Made by a program: the position numbers and the translations under genes. Below the pieces are notes generated by a model. It worked only from the letters and a program-made list of their open reading frames with translations. It made no database searches and was not told where the DNA came from. A DNA stretch of 47,800 nucleotides from Candidatus Buchananbacteria bacterium RIFCSPLOWO2_01_FULL_39_33 (GTDB lineage Bacteria > Patescibacteriota > Patescibacteriia > 2-01-FULL-39-33). Shown here piece after piece: positions 1-8,058 of this stretch. The stretch's first letter is position 1; the number at the start of each line of letters is the position of its first letter. The DNA lies in assembly GCA_001817505.1 (NCBI GenBank), contig MHIM01000009.1:1-47800 (forward strand), in the 5' to 3' direction.

Positions 1-2
1 CA

Positions 3-860
3 AATCCTATCTGGAATTTAAGAAATCTTTCAACGGCATTTGAGATGGCGGCTAAAGGCGCGTTTGATATTATTCACTCCCATCTTGATCTCTGGGCGCT
101 CTTTTTTCAAAACCTAACGAAAGTCCCATCAATACATACTATGCATAATCCTCTTTATCGCACCAACGCCGATGCTACGAAAGATGACCGGTTGCAGCTT
201 TTTACCGAAGAAGCGTCTTGCACTAATATTGTATTCATCAGCGAATCGGCACGGAAACTTGCGATGGTGGATTTGCCAAAAAGCCGGGTCATCTACAACG
301 GCATCGATCTTGAGCATTTTCGTTTCAACAAAAAAGGCGGCGAACATTTTATCTGGATCGCGCGGATGAATAAACATAAGGGTGTTGAGAATGCCATTGC
401 GGTATGCGAGCGATTAAATATCAAACTTCTTCTCGCGGGCAGAATTGATCCCACCCAACAAGAGTATTTTGAAAAAGTTATCAAACCGCATATCAATAAA
501 AAGATACAATATGTGGGCGAACTCAAAGATAGCGAACTTTCTGACTTTTACGGCAATGCCAAGGCGCTTTTATACCCCATTGAATGGGAAGAACCGTTCG
601 GTCTTGTGGTTGCAGAAGCGATGGCGTGTGGCACGCCCGTGATTGCGTATAAGCGCGGGTCGATGGAAGAACTTGTCAAAAACGGCGAAAGCGGATTTGT
701 GATCGAGAGTGACATTGAAAAACTTATTGAGGCGATGGGAAAGATTGATCAAATTGACCGTAGCGCGGTTCGTAGACAGGCAAAAGACAATTTCAGTAAA
801 GAACGAATGGTCGATGAGTATGAAAAGCTCTACTATGAACTATGCCTAAAACAAAAATAG
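3..860 (+). CDS. GT4 glycosyltransferase, 5' end cut by the window
   Basis: The frame is open to the window edge from base 3, so the true start lies upstream; the ATG at 45 is probably internal, because in-frame sequence before it reads AFEM and fits the family. The visible part (about 285 residues) covers the end of the acceptor domain (FDIIHSHLD) and the whole nucleotide-sugar-binding domain, with EEPFGLVVAEAMACGTPVIA, the E-x7-E signature of GT4 retaining enzymes. Such enzymes move a sugar from a nucleotide donor to a sugar or lipid acceptor at the cytoplasmic face. Its C-terminal half resembles that of the gene at 2058-3197 (shared GNAKA..P..WEEPFGLV), so the two are paralogues around a glycosidase. 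The 3' end overlaps the next gene by 19 bases, suggesting co-translation. Donor and acceptor cannot be read from sequence. Confidence 0.9.
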   Translation, partial: NPIWNLRNLSTAFEMAAKGAFDIIHSHLDLWALFFQNLTKVPSIHTMHNPLYRTNADATKDDRLQLFTEEASCTNIVFISESARKLAMVDLPKSRVIYNGIDLEHFRFNKKGGEHFIWIARMNKHKGVENAIAVCERLNIKLLLAGRIDPTQQEYFEKVIKPHINKKIQYVGELKDSELSDFYGNAKALLYPIEWEEPFGLVVAEAMACGTPVIAYKRGSMEELVKNGESGFVIESDIEKLIEAMGKIDQIDRSAVRRQAKDNFSKERMVDEYEKLYYELCLKQK

Positions 861-2008
861 CGATTAAAAATATCAAGCAGAAGCTGGAAGAAGACATTGG
901 GATATTGCGAGACCCGGAACTCGGTTATATTCGTGCGGGGTTCCCACGCTTGGCCGCGCTTTTTGGCAGAGATTCGTGTATTGTTTCGTGGCAACTGATT
1001 GATTATGATATGGCGATTGCCCGGTGGACAATTGAGTTGCTCGCTAAATTGCAAGGAAAAAAAATTGATAACGCCAGCGAAGAGGAGCCGGGAAAAATCG
1101 TTCATGAGTGGCACCCGAATCCGTCGGAATATAAATCATTGCCGTGGCCTTTGCCATATTACGGCTCGGTGGATTCAACCCCGCTTTTTATATACCTTTG
1201 CGGCCTCTACTACGAAAAAAGCGCGGATACCGAGTGGCTTATAAAATACTGGCCGCACATTGTTTCCGCTCTAAAGTGGTGCGAAAAATACGGAGATTTT
1301 GACGGCAACATGCTTCTTGAGTATGAGAGAAAGAATCCTGCCGGACTTTTGCATCAGGGCTGGAAAGATAGCCGAATGGATCATTTAGGCCTTAAGCCGC
1401 CAATAGAGCTCATTGAAGTACAGGGATATTATTATGCAGCGCTTCGCAAAGCCGCGGAGTTTGCATTAAGGCTAAAAAACAAATCTATTGAAAAGAAGCT
1501 TCGCGCGCGCGCTGAAAAATTAAAAGAAGCGGTCATAAAAGAATTCTGGCTTCCAGAGAAAAACTTTTTTTCCACCGCCCTGGCGGAATCAAAATTTCCA
1601 GACAAAAGAATTTCTTCTAATCCCGGCCACCTTCTTTTTGGCGGGATTCTTGACGGCGAAGCTGGTAAAATTAAAGAGGTCGTAGATCGGCTTTTTCAAA
1701 AAGATATGTGGACGCCATATGGCATCCGTACTCACGCGGAATCAAATCCCGACTTCAATCCCATGAGTTATCATCTTGGTTCTATCTGGCCGCATGACAA
1801 CTGGATTATCGCTCAAGGACTCAAAAAATACGGATACCACCGTGAGTATGGAAAAATTAAACACGCCCTTCTTGATGCGTATCAAGCTTTAGGGGAAATC
1901 CCTGAACTTTATGCGGTAGTCAAGGGAAAAATAGAAAAAATCCCAGTCGCCTGTTCTCCTCAAGCGTGGGCAAGCGGCGCATTGCTAAATTTTATTTTAG
2001 AAAAATGA
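842..2008 (+). CDS. GH63/amylo-alpha-1,6-glucosidase-like glycosidase
   Basis: A 388-residue protein that looks like the six-hairpin (alpha/alpha)6 catalytic domain of the glycogen-debranching C-terminal/GH63 group, without the extra N-terminal domain of full debranching enzymes. Family-like blocks occur in order: LFGRDS near residue 40, YYGSVDSTPLF near 100, LLHQGWKDSRMD near 175 (a likely catalytic acid region), EVQGYYYAALR near 200, ISSNPGHLL near 260 and MSYHLGSIWPHDN near 310. There is no signal peptide, so it probably acts in the cytoplasm on an alpha-glucan or short alpha-glucoside. Lying between two GT4 genes and overlapping the first, it may trim or recycle the glucoside they build; that is inference. 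The substrate could equally be a trehalose- or sucrose-like compound. The stop is TGA. Confidence 0.85.
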   Translation: MPKTKIAIKNIKQKLEEDIGILRDPELGYIRAGFPRLAALFGRDSCIVSWQLIDYDMAIARWTIELLAKLQGKKIDNASEEEPGKIVHEWHPNPSEYKSLPWPLPYYGSVDSTPLFIYLCGLYYEKSADTEWLIKYWPHIVSALKWCEKYGDFDGNMLLEYERKNPAGLLHQGWKDSRMDHLGLKPPIELIEVQGYYYAALRKAAEFALRLKNKSIEKKLRARAEKLKEAVIKEFWLPEKNFFSTALAESKFPDKRISSNPGHLLFGGILDGEAGKIKEVVDRLFQKDMWTPYGIRTHAESNPDFNPMSYHLGSIWPHDNWIIAQGLKKYGYHREYGKIKHALLDAYQALGEIPELYAVVKGKIEKIPVACSPQAWASGALLNFILEK

Positions 2009-2057
2009 ACTTCGTTAGAAGTCCTTGGTAGAAAAAATAAAATATAATAAAAAATAA

Positions 2058-3197
2058 ATGTCTATTTTAAAATCAACATCAAACAATGTGAATCAGACTT
2101 CTAACAGGGTGAAAAAACTCCGCATCGCGACAATGGTTACTGGTCATTTTACCACTTCACCGCCACCCGGCGTTATTTACGCTCCGATGGATATTGCAGT
2201 GGCTATAAGCGAGGGGCTCACTCGGCGCGGCCATGAGGTAACTTTTTTTGCGCCAGAGGGCTCAAAAATAAAGGTCTTTGAAGTTAAAACATGTGGGCTT
2301 AATGCGCTACGCCAGAATGGAGAACTTTCTATTTTAGCAGGACCTAATGTCAGCGGCGCGGAAGGAGCAAAAATTTATAATCTCTGGGATCAATTTTTGC
2401 TCTCGTCCTTATATAAGGAGGCGTTGGAAGGCAAGTTTGATATTATTCATATCCACCCGGTTGATCGCGCGCTTCCTCTGGCCTATGCCATACGGAATAC
2501 TCCGACTGTCTACACGCTCCATGATCCAATTCATCCCTGGAGGGCAGAAATATTTCGGATGTTTTCATCGCCGAATCAACACTATGTGTCAATCAGCAAT
2601 GCCCAGCGGAAACCAGCTCCCGATCTGAATTATCTGGCCACTATCTACAACGGCGTCGCCATCAGCAAAGTGCCTTTTATCCAAAAGCCGAAAGGAAATT
2701 ATCTTTTATTTGTGGGTAGACTTCATCCTGAAAAAGGCGTAGCTGAAGCGGTGGAGGTCGCGTTTAAAACCGGCGAAGAACTCTTGATCCTTGGCCCGCC
2801 AGTTACTGGCGAATACTGGGATAAAAAAGTAAAGCCGTATCTTGGAGACAAAATTCGTCATCTCGGTGTTATTTCAGGACGCAAACTCTACGAGTATTAC
2901 GGTAATGCCAAAGCAACTCTTGTGCCTATTCAGTGGGAAGAACCATTTGGACTGGTCATGATTGAATCAATGGCAGCCGGTACGCCAGTTATCGCGTTTC
3001 AAAGAGGTTCTGTGCCAGAAGTTGTGGCTGACGGAAAAACTGGTTTTATTGTGAACACCGTGGAAGAGATGGTTGAAGCGACGAAAAAAATTGATCACAT
3101 TAACCGTAACATCTGCCGCCAACATATTGAGAAAAATTTCGGGCTTGAAAAAATGATAGATGAATATGAAAAATCGTTTTTCAAGATTGCCACCTAA
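2058..3197 (+). CDS. GT4 family glycosyltransferase
   Basis: A 379-residue GT-B fold retaining glycosyltransferase. The N-terminal Rossmann domain contains the glycine-rich PPPGVIYAPMDIAVAISEGL region (from about residue 35), and FDIIHIHPVDRALPLAYA gives the GT4 acceptor-domain pattern. The C-terminal domain has FVGRLHPEKGV and EEPFGLVMIESMAAGTPVIA with the E-x7-E nucleotide-sugar motif. The first 20 or so residues are polar and poorly conserved in appearance, so the real start could be slightly later; no Shine-Dalgarno sequence helps decide. It follows the glycosidase by 49 bases, in which a TATAAT at 2043-2048 and a small hairpin at 2009-2022 are seen. It is a paralogue of the truncated gene at the window start. 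Acceptor and product are unknown. Confidence 0.9.
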   Translation: MSILKSTSNNVNQTSNRVKKLRIATMVTGHFTTSPPPGVIYAPMDIAVAISEGLTRRGHEVTFFAPEGSKIKVFEVKTCGLNALRQNGELSILAGPNVSGAEGAKIYNLWDQFLLSSLYKEALEGKFDIIHIHPVDRALPLAYAIRNTPTVYTLHDPIHPWRAEIFRMFSSPNQHYVSISNAQRKPAPDLNYLATIYNGVAISKVPFIQKPKGNYLLFVGRLHPEKGVAEAVEVAFKTGEELLILGPPVTGEYWDKKVKPYLGDKIRHLGVISGRKLYEYYGNAKATLVPIQWEEPFGLVMIESMAAGTPVIAFQRGSVPEVVADGKTGFIVNTVEEMVEATKKIDHINRNICRQHIEKNFGLEKMIDEYEKSFFKIAT

Positions 3198-3392
3198 CCC
3201 CTGCCAATTCCTAAAACCATGTATATTGGATATGCCTAGATAACACTTTACGCGGCCTATCTCCTCGTGTCGTATCTTCTTAGGGTCAGCTTGGCCTCAT
3301 AGCTGAGTTACTCAATCTGGATGCTGAACTAATCTACCAGTAATTCATCCCCTTAGAGGTAGAGGCATGTTGCTTGTCTCGTAGCAAACTGG
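3198..3392. other. Unexplained spacer of unusual composition
   Basis: This 195-base spacer lies between the convergent GT4 gene and the rhodanese gene. It is less AT-rich than other spacers here and lacks their word-repeat style. I see only weak hairpins, such as TCAGCT facing AGCTGA around the middle, no open frame of note and no tRNA-like fold. It could be a decayed mobile element end or an RNA gene; neither is shown. Confidence 0.3.
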
Positions 3393-3737
3393 TTAAGTGG
3401 CTTCGCCTTCAAAATGATAACCGGTGTTTTGCCAGCCAGCTAAACCGTCTTTATAATGAATGACCTTGGTGTAATTGGCCTTTTCTAAAATATCAGCGGC
3501 TTGCACACTGGCCGAGCAAGTGGCCGAGGCGCAGTAGACAATTATTTCAGCGTCTTTAGGTGCTGCTATTTCTTTTTCAAAACGTTTGAGAAAATCAGGC
3601 CCGTTGACAATGTTTTGGGCTCCTGGAATATGCTGGGCTCGGTAACTATTAGCTGAAAGTACGTCAACCAAATAAAAATCTTTGACTCCACTTGCCAATT
3701 TTTTTCTAAGGTCTTCAGTGGTAATTATTTTAGCCAT
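3393..3737 (-). CDS. Single-domain rhodanese
   Basis: A 114-residue single rhodanese domain, the usual length for stand-alone members. Family features are FYLVDVLSANSYRAQHIPGA (the VDV..Y..HIPGA entry), the active-site loop YCASATCSAS with predicted catalytic Cys69, and the closing GLAGWQNTGY. Rhodaneses carry sulfur as a cysteine persulfide, from thiosulfate or from cysteine desulfurase, to acceptors such as tRNA-modifying enzymes or cyanide. The loop has an extra Cys73 and lacks the Arg often seen there. No signal peptide is present, so it is cytoplasmic. It is a lone minus-strand gene, and a perfect 18-bp palindrome stands 28 bases upstream of its start codon. The partner is unknown; the IscS encoded at 35812 is a plausible sulfur source. 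Confidence 0.9.
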   Translation of the reverse strand: MAKIITTEDLRKKLASGVKDFYLVDVLSANSYRAQHIPGAQNIVNGPDFLKRFEKEIAAPKDAEIIVYCASATCSASVQAADILEKANYTKVIHYKDGLAGWQNTGYHFEGEAT

Positions 3738-3764
3738 AAAAAATATTTTATTTATTAAAGTTTG

Positions 3765-3782
3765 GCGGATAGATCTATCCGC
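3765..3782. promoter_or_regulatory. 18-bp perfect palindrome upstream of rhodanese
   Basis: The sequence GCGGATAGATCTATCCGC is its own reverse complement. It sits 28 bases before the rhodanese start codon on the minus strand and nearly 370 bases before nrdJ on the other side. The position would suit a repressor operator for the rhodanese gene. It could instead be a transcription-stopping hairpin in the plus direction, since TGTTTTAG follows. No factor is recognised. Confidence 0.4.
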
Positions 3783-4149
3783 TGTTTTAGTTAAATTATA
3801 TTATAACTCAATTTAACCGAATCTCCAAATTTAATCCGGTCTTTTTTAAAAAGTATCATCTGAAACCAGAAGTACTTTTAGTTGAAAAGGATGAGCAGGG
3901 GTGTTAAAATCACGAATTTTGAAAGGGAAATTTTGACGACTTGACTTCTGTAAAGCAATTTTGAATTAAAATAATTATTACTTTTTCAATTAAACTGACA
4001 ATTCTTAGAAATTAACTGGAATTTTGATTATTTTAGGAGCTGGCGTTGCCAGCGCCATTCAAAATTCTGTTACGGGGTTGACTATTTTTTGTCGGTACTA
4101 TGACTTTTATGGTATTATGTAAAAACCCTTATTAATAACTTTCAATAAT
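3783..4149. other. Long upstream region of nrdJ
   Basis: About 370 bases without a gene. It contains a hairpin of GCTGGC and GCCAGC with a GTT loop at 4039-4053, then a candidate promoter at 4089-4118. I looked for the conserved parts of a cobalamin riboswitch and for paired NrdR boxes, which would suit the downstream B12-dependent reductase, and saw neither. The remaining sequence is AT-rich and unassigned. Confidence 0.4.
4089..4118 (+). promoter_or_regulatory. Candidate promoter of nrdJ
   Basis: TTGTCG at 4089-4094 and TATTAT at 4113-4118 are separated by 18 bases and lie 31 bases before the nrdJ start. An alternative -35 is TTGACT at 4078-4083, but its spacing to a good -10 is poor. Confidence 0.4.
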
Positions 4150-6501
4150 ATGGAGGACAAAGCAATTAATTGGCCGGATTCAAGGGCTAATGTTTTGGAG
4201 TCAGGGCAGATTGCCAAAATTAGAAAGCGAGACGGCCGCATTGTTGATTTTAACAGCGATAAAATCAAGCAAGCCATCACCAAGGCCTTCACAGCTTCTA
4301 ATAATTACGACTACGACTTGGTGGATAAGCTCACTGACAGCGTCATTAAGGTTTTAAATAAAAAATACGACCCCGAGAGTATCCCCTCAATTGAGGATAT
4401 TCAGAATATCGTGGAAATTATTTTAATCCATAATGATTTGCCGGTGGTGGCTAAAAACTACATCATTTATCGCGAAACCAGAGCCAAATCAAGAGAAAGG
4501 CAAAAAGCTATTTTAGACGGCCTGACGACTGGTTTGCCTTATTCCGATAACGCTCTTAAGGTAATGGCTAAAAGATATTTGAAAAAAGACCAAAATGACA
4601 AGGTTTGTGAAACGCCAGAGCAGATGATGGAGCGGGTTGCTGCTGCCTTGGCGGAAGTAGAAAGGCAATATGGTAAATCCGATGAGGAAATCAAAAAAGT
4701 TAAAGACGGTTTCTATGAGGTCTTAAGCAGTTTTGAATTTACTCCGGCTGGTCGGACGCTCACTAACGCTGGCACTGATCTGCCGGTGGTGGCTAATTGC
4801 ATTGTCTTGAATATTGAGGATTCTATGGACAGCATTTTTGACACTCTAAAAGACGCATCTTTATTGCAGCAGTCGGGCTCGGGTTTGGGCTTTCCTTTCC
4901 ACACTCTTCGGCCGGCTGGTTCGCGAGCCAGAAAATCGCGCGGAGTGGCTTCTGGACCGGTTTCATTTTTGAAAGTTTACGATCGGGCTTTCGGCGTCAT
5001 TAAACAACAGAACCGCCATGGCGCCAATATGGCGGTGATGAATGTGGAACATCCGGATATTTTAGAATTCATCCATTCTAAAGCCAAAGAAGGGGAGATA
5101 AAAAATTTTAATATTTCAGTCGGCTTAACTGACCGGTTTATGGAGGCGGTAGAAAAAAATGATCCCAATATTTGGGTGCCGCGTTTTAACAACCAAGATC
5201 ATCCCTTACAAAGAGTGATTCGCGACGAACAGGACACCATTTTAGAGATTATTGAAGAGAAAATGACAGCTCGTGAGATTTTCAATGAAATTATTTCGGC
5301 TGCTTGGTCCAATGGCGAACCGGGCTGCGTTTTCTTAGACACTGTCAATAAAGTCAATCCTTTGCCGGGTCTGGGTCGTATTGAGGCCTGCAATCCTTGT
5401 GGCGAGCAGTTCTTGCACGACGGCGATGTCTGCAATTTGGGCTCAATTAATCTGGAAAAATTCGCTGCTGGCGGCGAAGCTCTTTTGGAGCGCTTAAAAT
5501 ATGTTACTCAAGTGGCAGTTAGGTTGCTGGATAATGTCACTGATATCACCAATTACCAATCACCAAAAGTTAACAATGTCTCCAAAGACAATCGACGTAT
5601 CGGCTTAGGCATTATGGGCTTTGCCGATCTCTTATATAAGCTGGGAATCGGTTATAACACTGCCAAAGGCCTGGCCATGGCTGAAAAAATCATGAAAACT
5701 ATCCAGGTATCAGCCCATGAGATGTCGCAAAAGCTGGCAGAAGAGAAAGGGGTTTTTAAAAATTATGATAAGTCAATTTATAAAATCCAAGGCCTAAAAA
5801 TGAGAAATGCCGCCTTAACTAATATTGCTCCGACCGGCACTATTTCCATGACCATGGATGTTTCTGGCGGCGTCGAGCCCTATTTCGCCCTGGCTTATTA
5901 TTATAAGCATGTCTTGGGCGGGGATGTTGATCTGGTTTATTTCAATAAGCATTTAGAGAAGGCCTTAAAAGAACAGGGTTACTATACGGAAGAAATCAAA
6001 AACCAAATTGTTAAAAATGGCAGTGTGCAAAATATCGCTGGTTTGCCGGAAAACATCAAAAAAGTTTTTGTGACTTCCATGGATATCTCGGCTGTTGACC
6101 ACATTAAAATGCAGGCGACTTTTCAGAAATATTGCGATAATGCCATTTCTAAGACGGTTAACTTCCCTTACTCAGCCAGTAAAAGCGATGTGATGGACGG
6201 CTATCTCTTGGCTTGGCGGCTGGGCTGTAAGGGCTGTACGGTTTATCGTGATGGTTCCCGTGACAAGCAGATCTTAAACATCGCCAAAGATGAACCACTG
6301 GACCCCAATGCCGGCTTGACTGATGAAATGCCTATGGTTAATACCAGTAGTGTGCCGACTGAAGGCTATCAGGCGCCTAGGCCGGTTGGTAAAAAAGAAG
6401 TCATGGCCAGCGGCGTTTGCCCGAATTGCGACGGGCCAATTATCATTGCCGAGGGCTGTTATACTTGCGCCAACTGCGCCTTGAGCGCCTGCTCAATTTA
6501 A
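4150..6501 (+). CDS. nrdJ: Adenosylcobalamin-dependent (class II) ribonucleotide reductase
   Basis: A 783-residue enzyme that reduces ribonucleotides to deoxyribonucleotides with a thiyl radical generated from adenosylcobalamin. An ATP-cone regulatory domain occupies about residues 22-115. The catalytic barrel follows, with SGSGLGFPFHTLRPAGS, NPCGE, VCNLGSINL and NIAPTGTISM. By position, Cys417 (in NPCGE) would be the radical cysteine and Cys217 with Cys428 the redox pair; the 11-residue gap between 417 and 428 matches characterised class II enzymes. The C-terminus has GCKGCTVYRDGSRD and ends in a four-cysteine zinc-ribbon-like tail, as is common in NrdJ. There is no NrdB-type radical subunit or class III activase nearby. 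The adenosyltransferase gene 190 bases downstream supplies the cofactor form. The N-terminal end could start a few residues later; the chosen ATG has no Shine-Dalgarno. Confidence 0.97.
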   Translation: MEDKAINWPDSRANVLESGQIAKIRKRDGRIVDFNSDKIKQAITKAFTASNNYDYDLVDKLTDSVIKVLNKKYDPESIPSIEDIQNIVEIILIHNDLPVVAKNYIIYRETRAKSRERQKAILDGLTTGLPYSDNALKVMAKRYLKKDQNDKVCETPEQMMERVAAALAEVERQYGKSDEEIKKVKDGFYEVLSSFEFTPAGRTLTNAGTDLPVVANCIVLNIEDSMDSIFDTLKDASLLQQSGSGLGFPFHTLRPAGSRARKSRGVASGPVSFLKVYDRAFGVIKQQNRHGANMAVMNVEHPDILEFIHSKAKEGEIKNFNISVGLTDRFMEAVEKNDPNIWVPRFNNQDHPLQRVIRDEQDTILEIIEEKMTAREIFNEIISAAWSNGEPGCVFLDTVNKVNPLPGLGRIEACNPCGEQFLHDGDVCNLGSINLEKFAAGGEALLERLKYVTQVAVRLLDNVTDITNYQSPKVNNVSKDNRRIGLGIMGFADLLYKLGIGYNTAKGLAMAEKIMKTIQVSAHEMSQKLAEEKGVFKNYDKSIYKIQGLKMRNAALTNIAPTGTISMTMDVSGGVEPYFALAYYYKHVLGGDVDLVYFNKHLEKALKEQGYYTEEIKNQIVKNGSVQNIAGLPENIKKVFVTSMDISAVDHIKMQATFQKYCDNAISKTVNFPYSASKSDVMDGYLLAWRLGCKGCTVYRDGSRDKQILNIAKDEPLDPNAGLTDEMPMVNTSSVPTEGYQAPRPVGKKEVMASGVCPNCDGPIIIAEGCYTCANCALSACSI

Positions 6502-6509
6502 GTGTCATT

Positions 6510-6604
6510 TGTCATTGTGAGGAAGGAAGCAATCCCATGTTTATATCAAATGAGATTGTTTTGGTCGTCCGCCAGCTGGCGGAGGCGAACTTCTCGCCAT
6601 GACA
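6510..6604. repeat. 95-bp MITE-like element with terminal inverted repeats
   Basis: The ends are imperfect inverted repeats: TGTCATTGTGAG at the left faces CTCGCCATGACA at the right, and AGCAATCCCAT faces ATGAGATTGT further in. An internal 14-bp perfect palindrome, CCGCCAGCTGGCGG, lies at 6569-6582. The end sequence resembles the TGTCATTGCGAG...GCAATCTC family of short interspersed repeats that I recall from several bacterial phyla. It starts 8 bases after the nrdJ stop. There is no coding capacity, so any mobility would need a transposase in trans. Confidence 0.6.
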
Positions 6605-6691
6605 ATTAAAAAGGAAAAGATAAATAGAAAATTAATTAAATATTGAATATTAGATATTTTTTATATTTTTATATTCTTGTATTTTTAATTT

Positions 6692-7207
6692 ATGATTCAA
6701 ATATATTTCGGCGATGGCAAAGGTAAAACCACTGCGGCTCTGGGCTTATCAATGCGGGCTTTCGGCCACGGTCAAAAAGTCGCTATTATTTTTTTTGACA
6801 AAGGCGGCAATGATTATAATGAAAGGAGGGTTTTAGAAAAACTGGGCATTGATTATTTTTCTTTCGGCCGCGACCGGCGGCTGATTGAAGGCATTTTTGA
6901 TTTTTCGCTTAAATATCAGGATTTAGAAATGGCTCAAAAATCCATGGCCAAACTCCGGGAAATCCATAATGATTATGATTTGATAGTTTTAGACGAGGTT
7001 TTAAACGCTGTCAGATTGCAAATGATGCCGCTTCAGGGATTGCTTGATTATTTAGATAAAGAATTGCCAAAAAATCTTGAATTGGTTTTAACTGGCCGGG
7101 GCCAATTTGCCGAATTGGAAGAGCGAGCGGATCTGGTCTCGGAAATGAAAATGATCAAGCATTATTTTCAGAAGAATCTGCCGGCGCGGAAAGGAATTGA
7201 ATATTAA
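6692..7207 (+). CDS. cobO: ATP:corrinoid adenosyltransferase (BtuR/CobO type)
   Basis: A 171-residue P-loop protein of the CobA/CobO/BtuR family. It transfers the adenosyl group of ATP to the cobalt of a corrinoid, giving adenosylcobalamin. The Walker A motif GDGKGKTT is at residues 7-14, a Walker B-like stretch DLIVLDEV follows near residue 100, and the family-typical TGRGQF and C-terminal ARKGIEY are present. The length is normal. The position downstream of nrdJ makes sense: the reductase needs this coenzyme, and the window holds no other corrinoid gene, so imported corrinoid is probably activated here. The start codon follows an AT-rich leader with no Shine-Dalgarno. The leader carries a 24-base stretch (6635-6658) repeated exactly at 35269-35292. 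Confidence 0.93.
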   Translation: MIQIYFGDGKGKTTAALGLSMRAFGHGQKVAIIFFDKGGNDYNERRVLEKLGIDYFSFGRDRRLIEGIFDFSLKYQDLEMAQKSMAKLREIHNDYDLIVLDEVLNAVRLQMMPLQGLLDYLDKELPKNLELVLTGRGQFAELEERADLVSEMKMIKHYFQKNLPARKGIEY

Positions 7208-7271
7208 TTATTTCCAGTTGCGGTTTTTATTAGAAACAGTATAATTAAGGCATAAAAATAAGATCTCGGAT

Positions 7272-7913
7272 ATGACTAGGGGAGGGGTGGAAAAACTAGT
7301 CCGTATTCCTCTTAACTCAATTTCTCTTGAAGGACTTTTAAAAGTTCCTCAATCAGCGAAATCATTGGTTATTTTTGTCCATGGCAGCGGCAGCAGCCGT
7401 TTGAGTCCGCGTAATAATTATGTGGCCGATGTTTTGAATCGGGCTGGTTTGGCTACTTTGCTTTTTGACCTTTTAACTGAAGATGAAGACCAGGTTTATG
7501 AAACCCGCTTTGATATTGATTTATTGGTTGAGCGTTTGAGAGTTGCTACTCACTGGGTCAAAGATAATGAGCTGACTAAAAATTTTAAAATCGGCTATTT
7601 TGGTGCCAGCACTGGCGCGGCTGCCGCTATTAAAGCGGCAGCCGATTTAGGTGAAGATATTAAAGCTCTGGTTTCTCGCGGTGGCCGGCCGGATTTAGCC
7701 GGTGAAGCGCTGACGAAATTAAAATCACCGATTCTTTTAATTGTCGGCGGTCAGGATGAGGAAGTTATTAAATTAAACAAAAAAGCCCTTGCCTTAATTA
7801 AGGCGGAGAAAAAATTAAGTATTATTCCCGGCGCTACTCATTTATTTGAAGAAGAGGGAACTTTAGATCAGGTAGCCAAAGAAGCAGTGGAATGGTTTAA
7901 CAAGCATTGGTGA
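7272..7913 (+). CDS. Alpha/beta-hydrolase, dienelactone-hydrolase-like
   Basis: A 213-residue alpha/beta-hydrolase fold protein with a predicted triad of Ser113 (in GASTGA), Asp162 (in GGQDEE) and His190 (in GATHLF). The oxyanion region is FVHGSGSSRLS near residue 36. There is no signal peptide, so it is cytoplasmic. Proteins of this subgroup often stand next to, or are fused to, a phosphoribosyltransferase of the type encoded 146 bases downstream, which supports a joint role; the substrate of the pair is not known to me. The first ATG is chosen. A GTG at codon 6 has a GGGGAGG just before it, but that spacing is too tight to be convincing. A hairpin follows the stop. Confidence 0.87.
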   Translation: MTRGGVEKLVRIPLNSISLEGLLKVPQSAKSLVIFVHGSGSSRLSPRNNYVADVLNRAGLATLLFDLLTEDEDQVYETRFDIDLLVERLRVATHWVKDNELTKNFKIGYFGASTGAAAAIKAAADLGEDIKALVSRGGRPDLAGEALTKLKSPILLIVGGQDEEVIKLNKKALALIKAEKKLSIIPGATHLFEEEGTLDQVAKEAVEWFNKHW

Positions 7914-7916
7914 TTG

Positions 7917-8058
7917 ATCTGCCTAGGCCGGCAGATAATTGGTAAAATTTAATTTTGAATTTTGAATGAATTTTTAATTTCGAAATTAAAATTTCAAAAT
8001 TGATTAGAAATTCATAATTTAAAATTGAAGCTCTTTTTGACGGGCCAACCATAAAATT
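7917..8058. repeat. Hairpin plus self-complementary AT-rich spacer
   Basis: Just after the hydrolase stop lies a hairpin, ATCTGCC at 7917-7923 and GGCAGAT at 7930-7936. The following 120 bases are built from words such as AATTTTGAATTTTGAA and their complements (AAAATTTCAAAATTG), so the spacer can fold on itself. No gene is seen. It may serve as a weak terminator; the T-rich tail of a standard terminator is missing. Confidence 0.45.

Noticed and set aside
3783-4149. Cobalamin riboswitch or NrdR boxes before nrdJ
   Set aside because: I found no B12-box-like core and no paired ACA...TGT boxes; only a short hairpin and a plain promoter are visible.
6417-6602. 61-codon frame at the end of nrdJ
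   Set aside because: It overlaps the nrdJ zinc-ribbon codons in another frame and runs into the 95-bp repeat.
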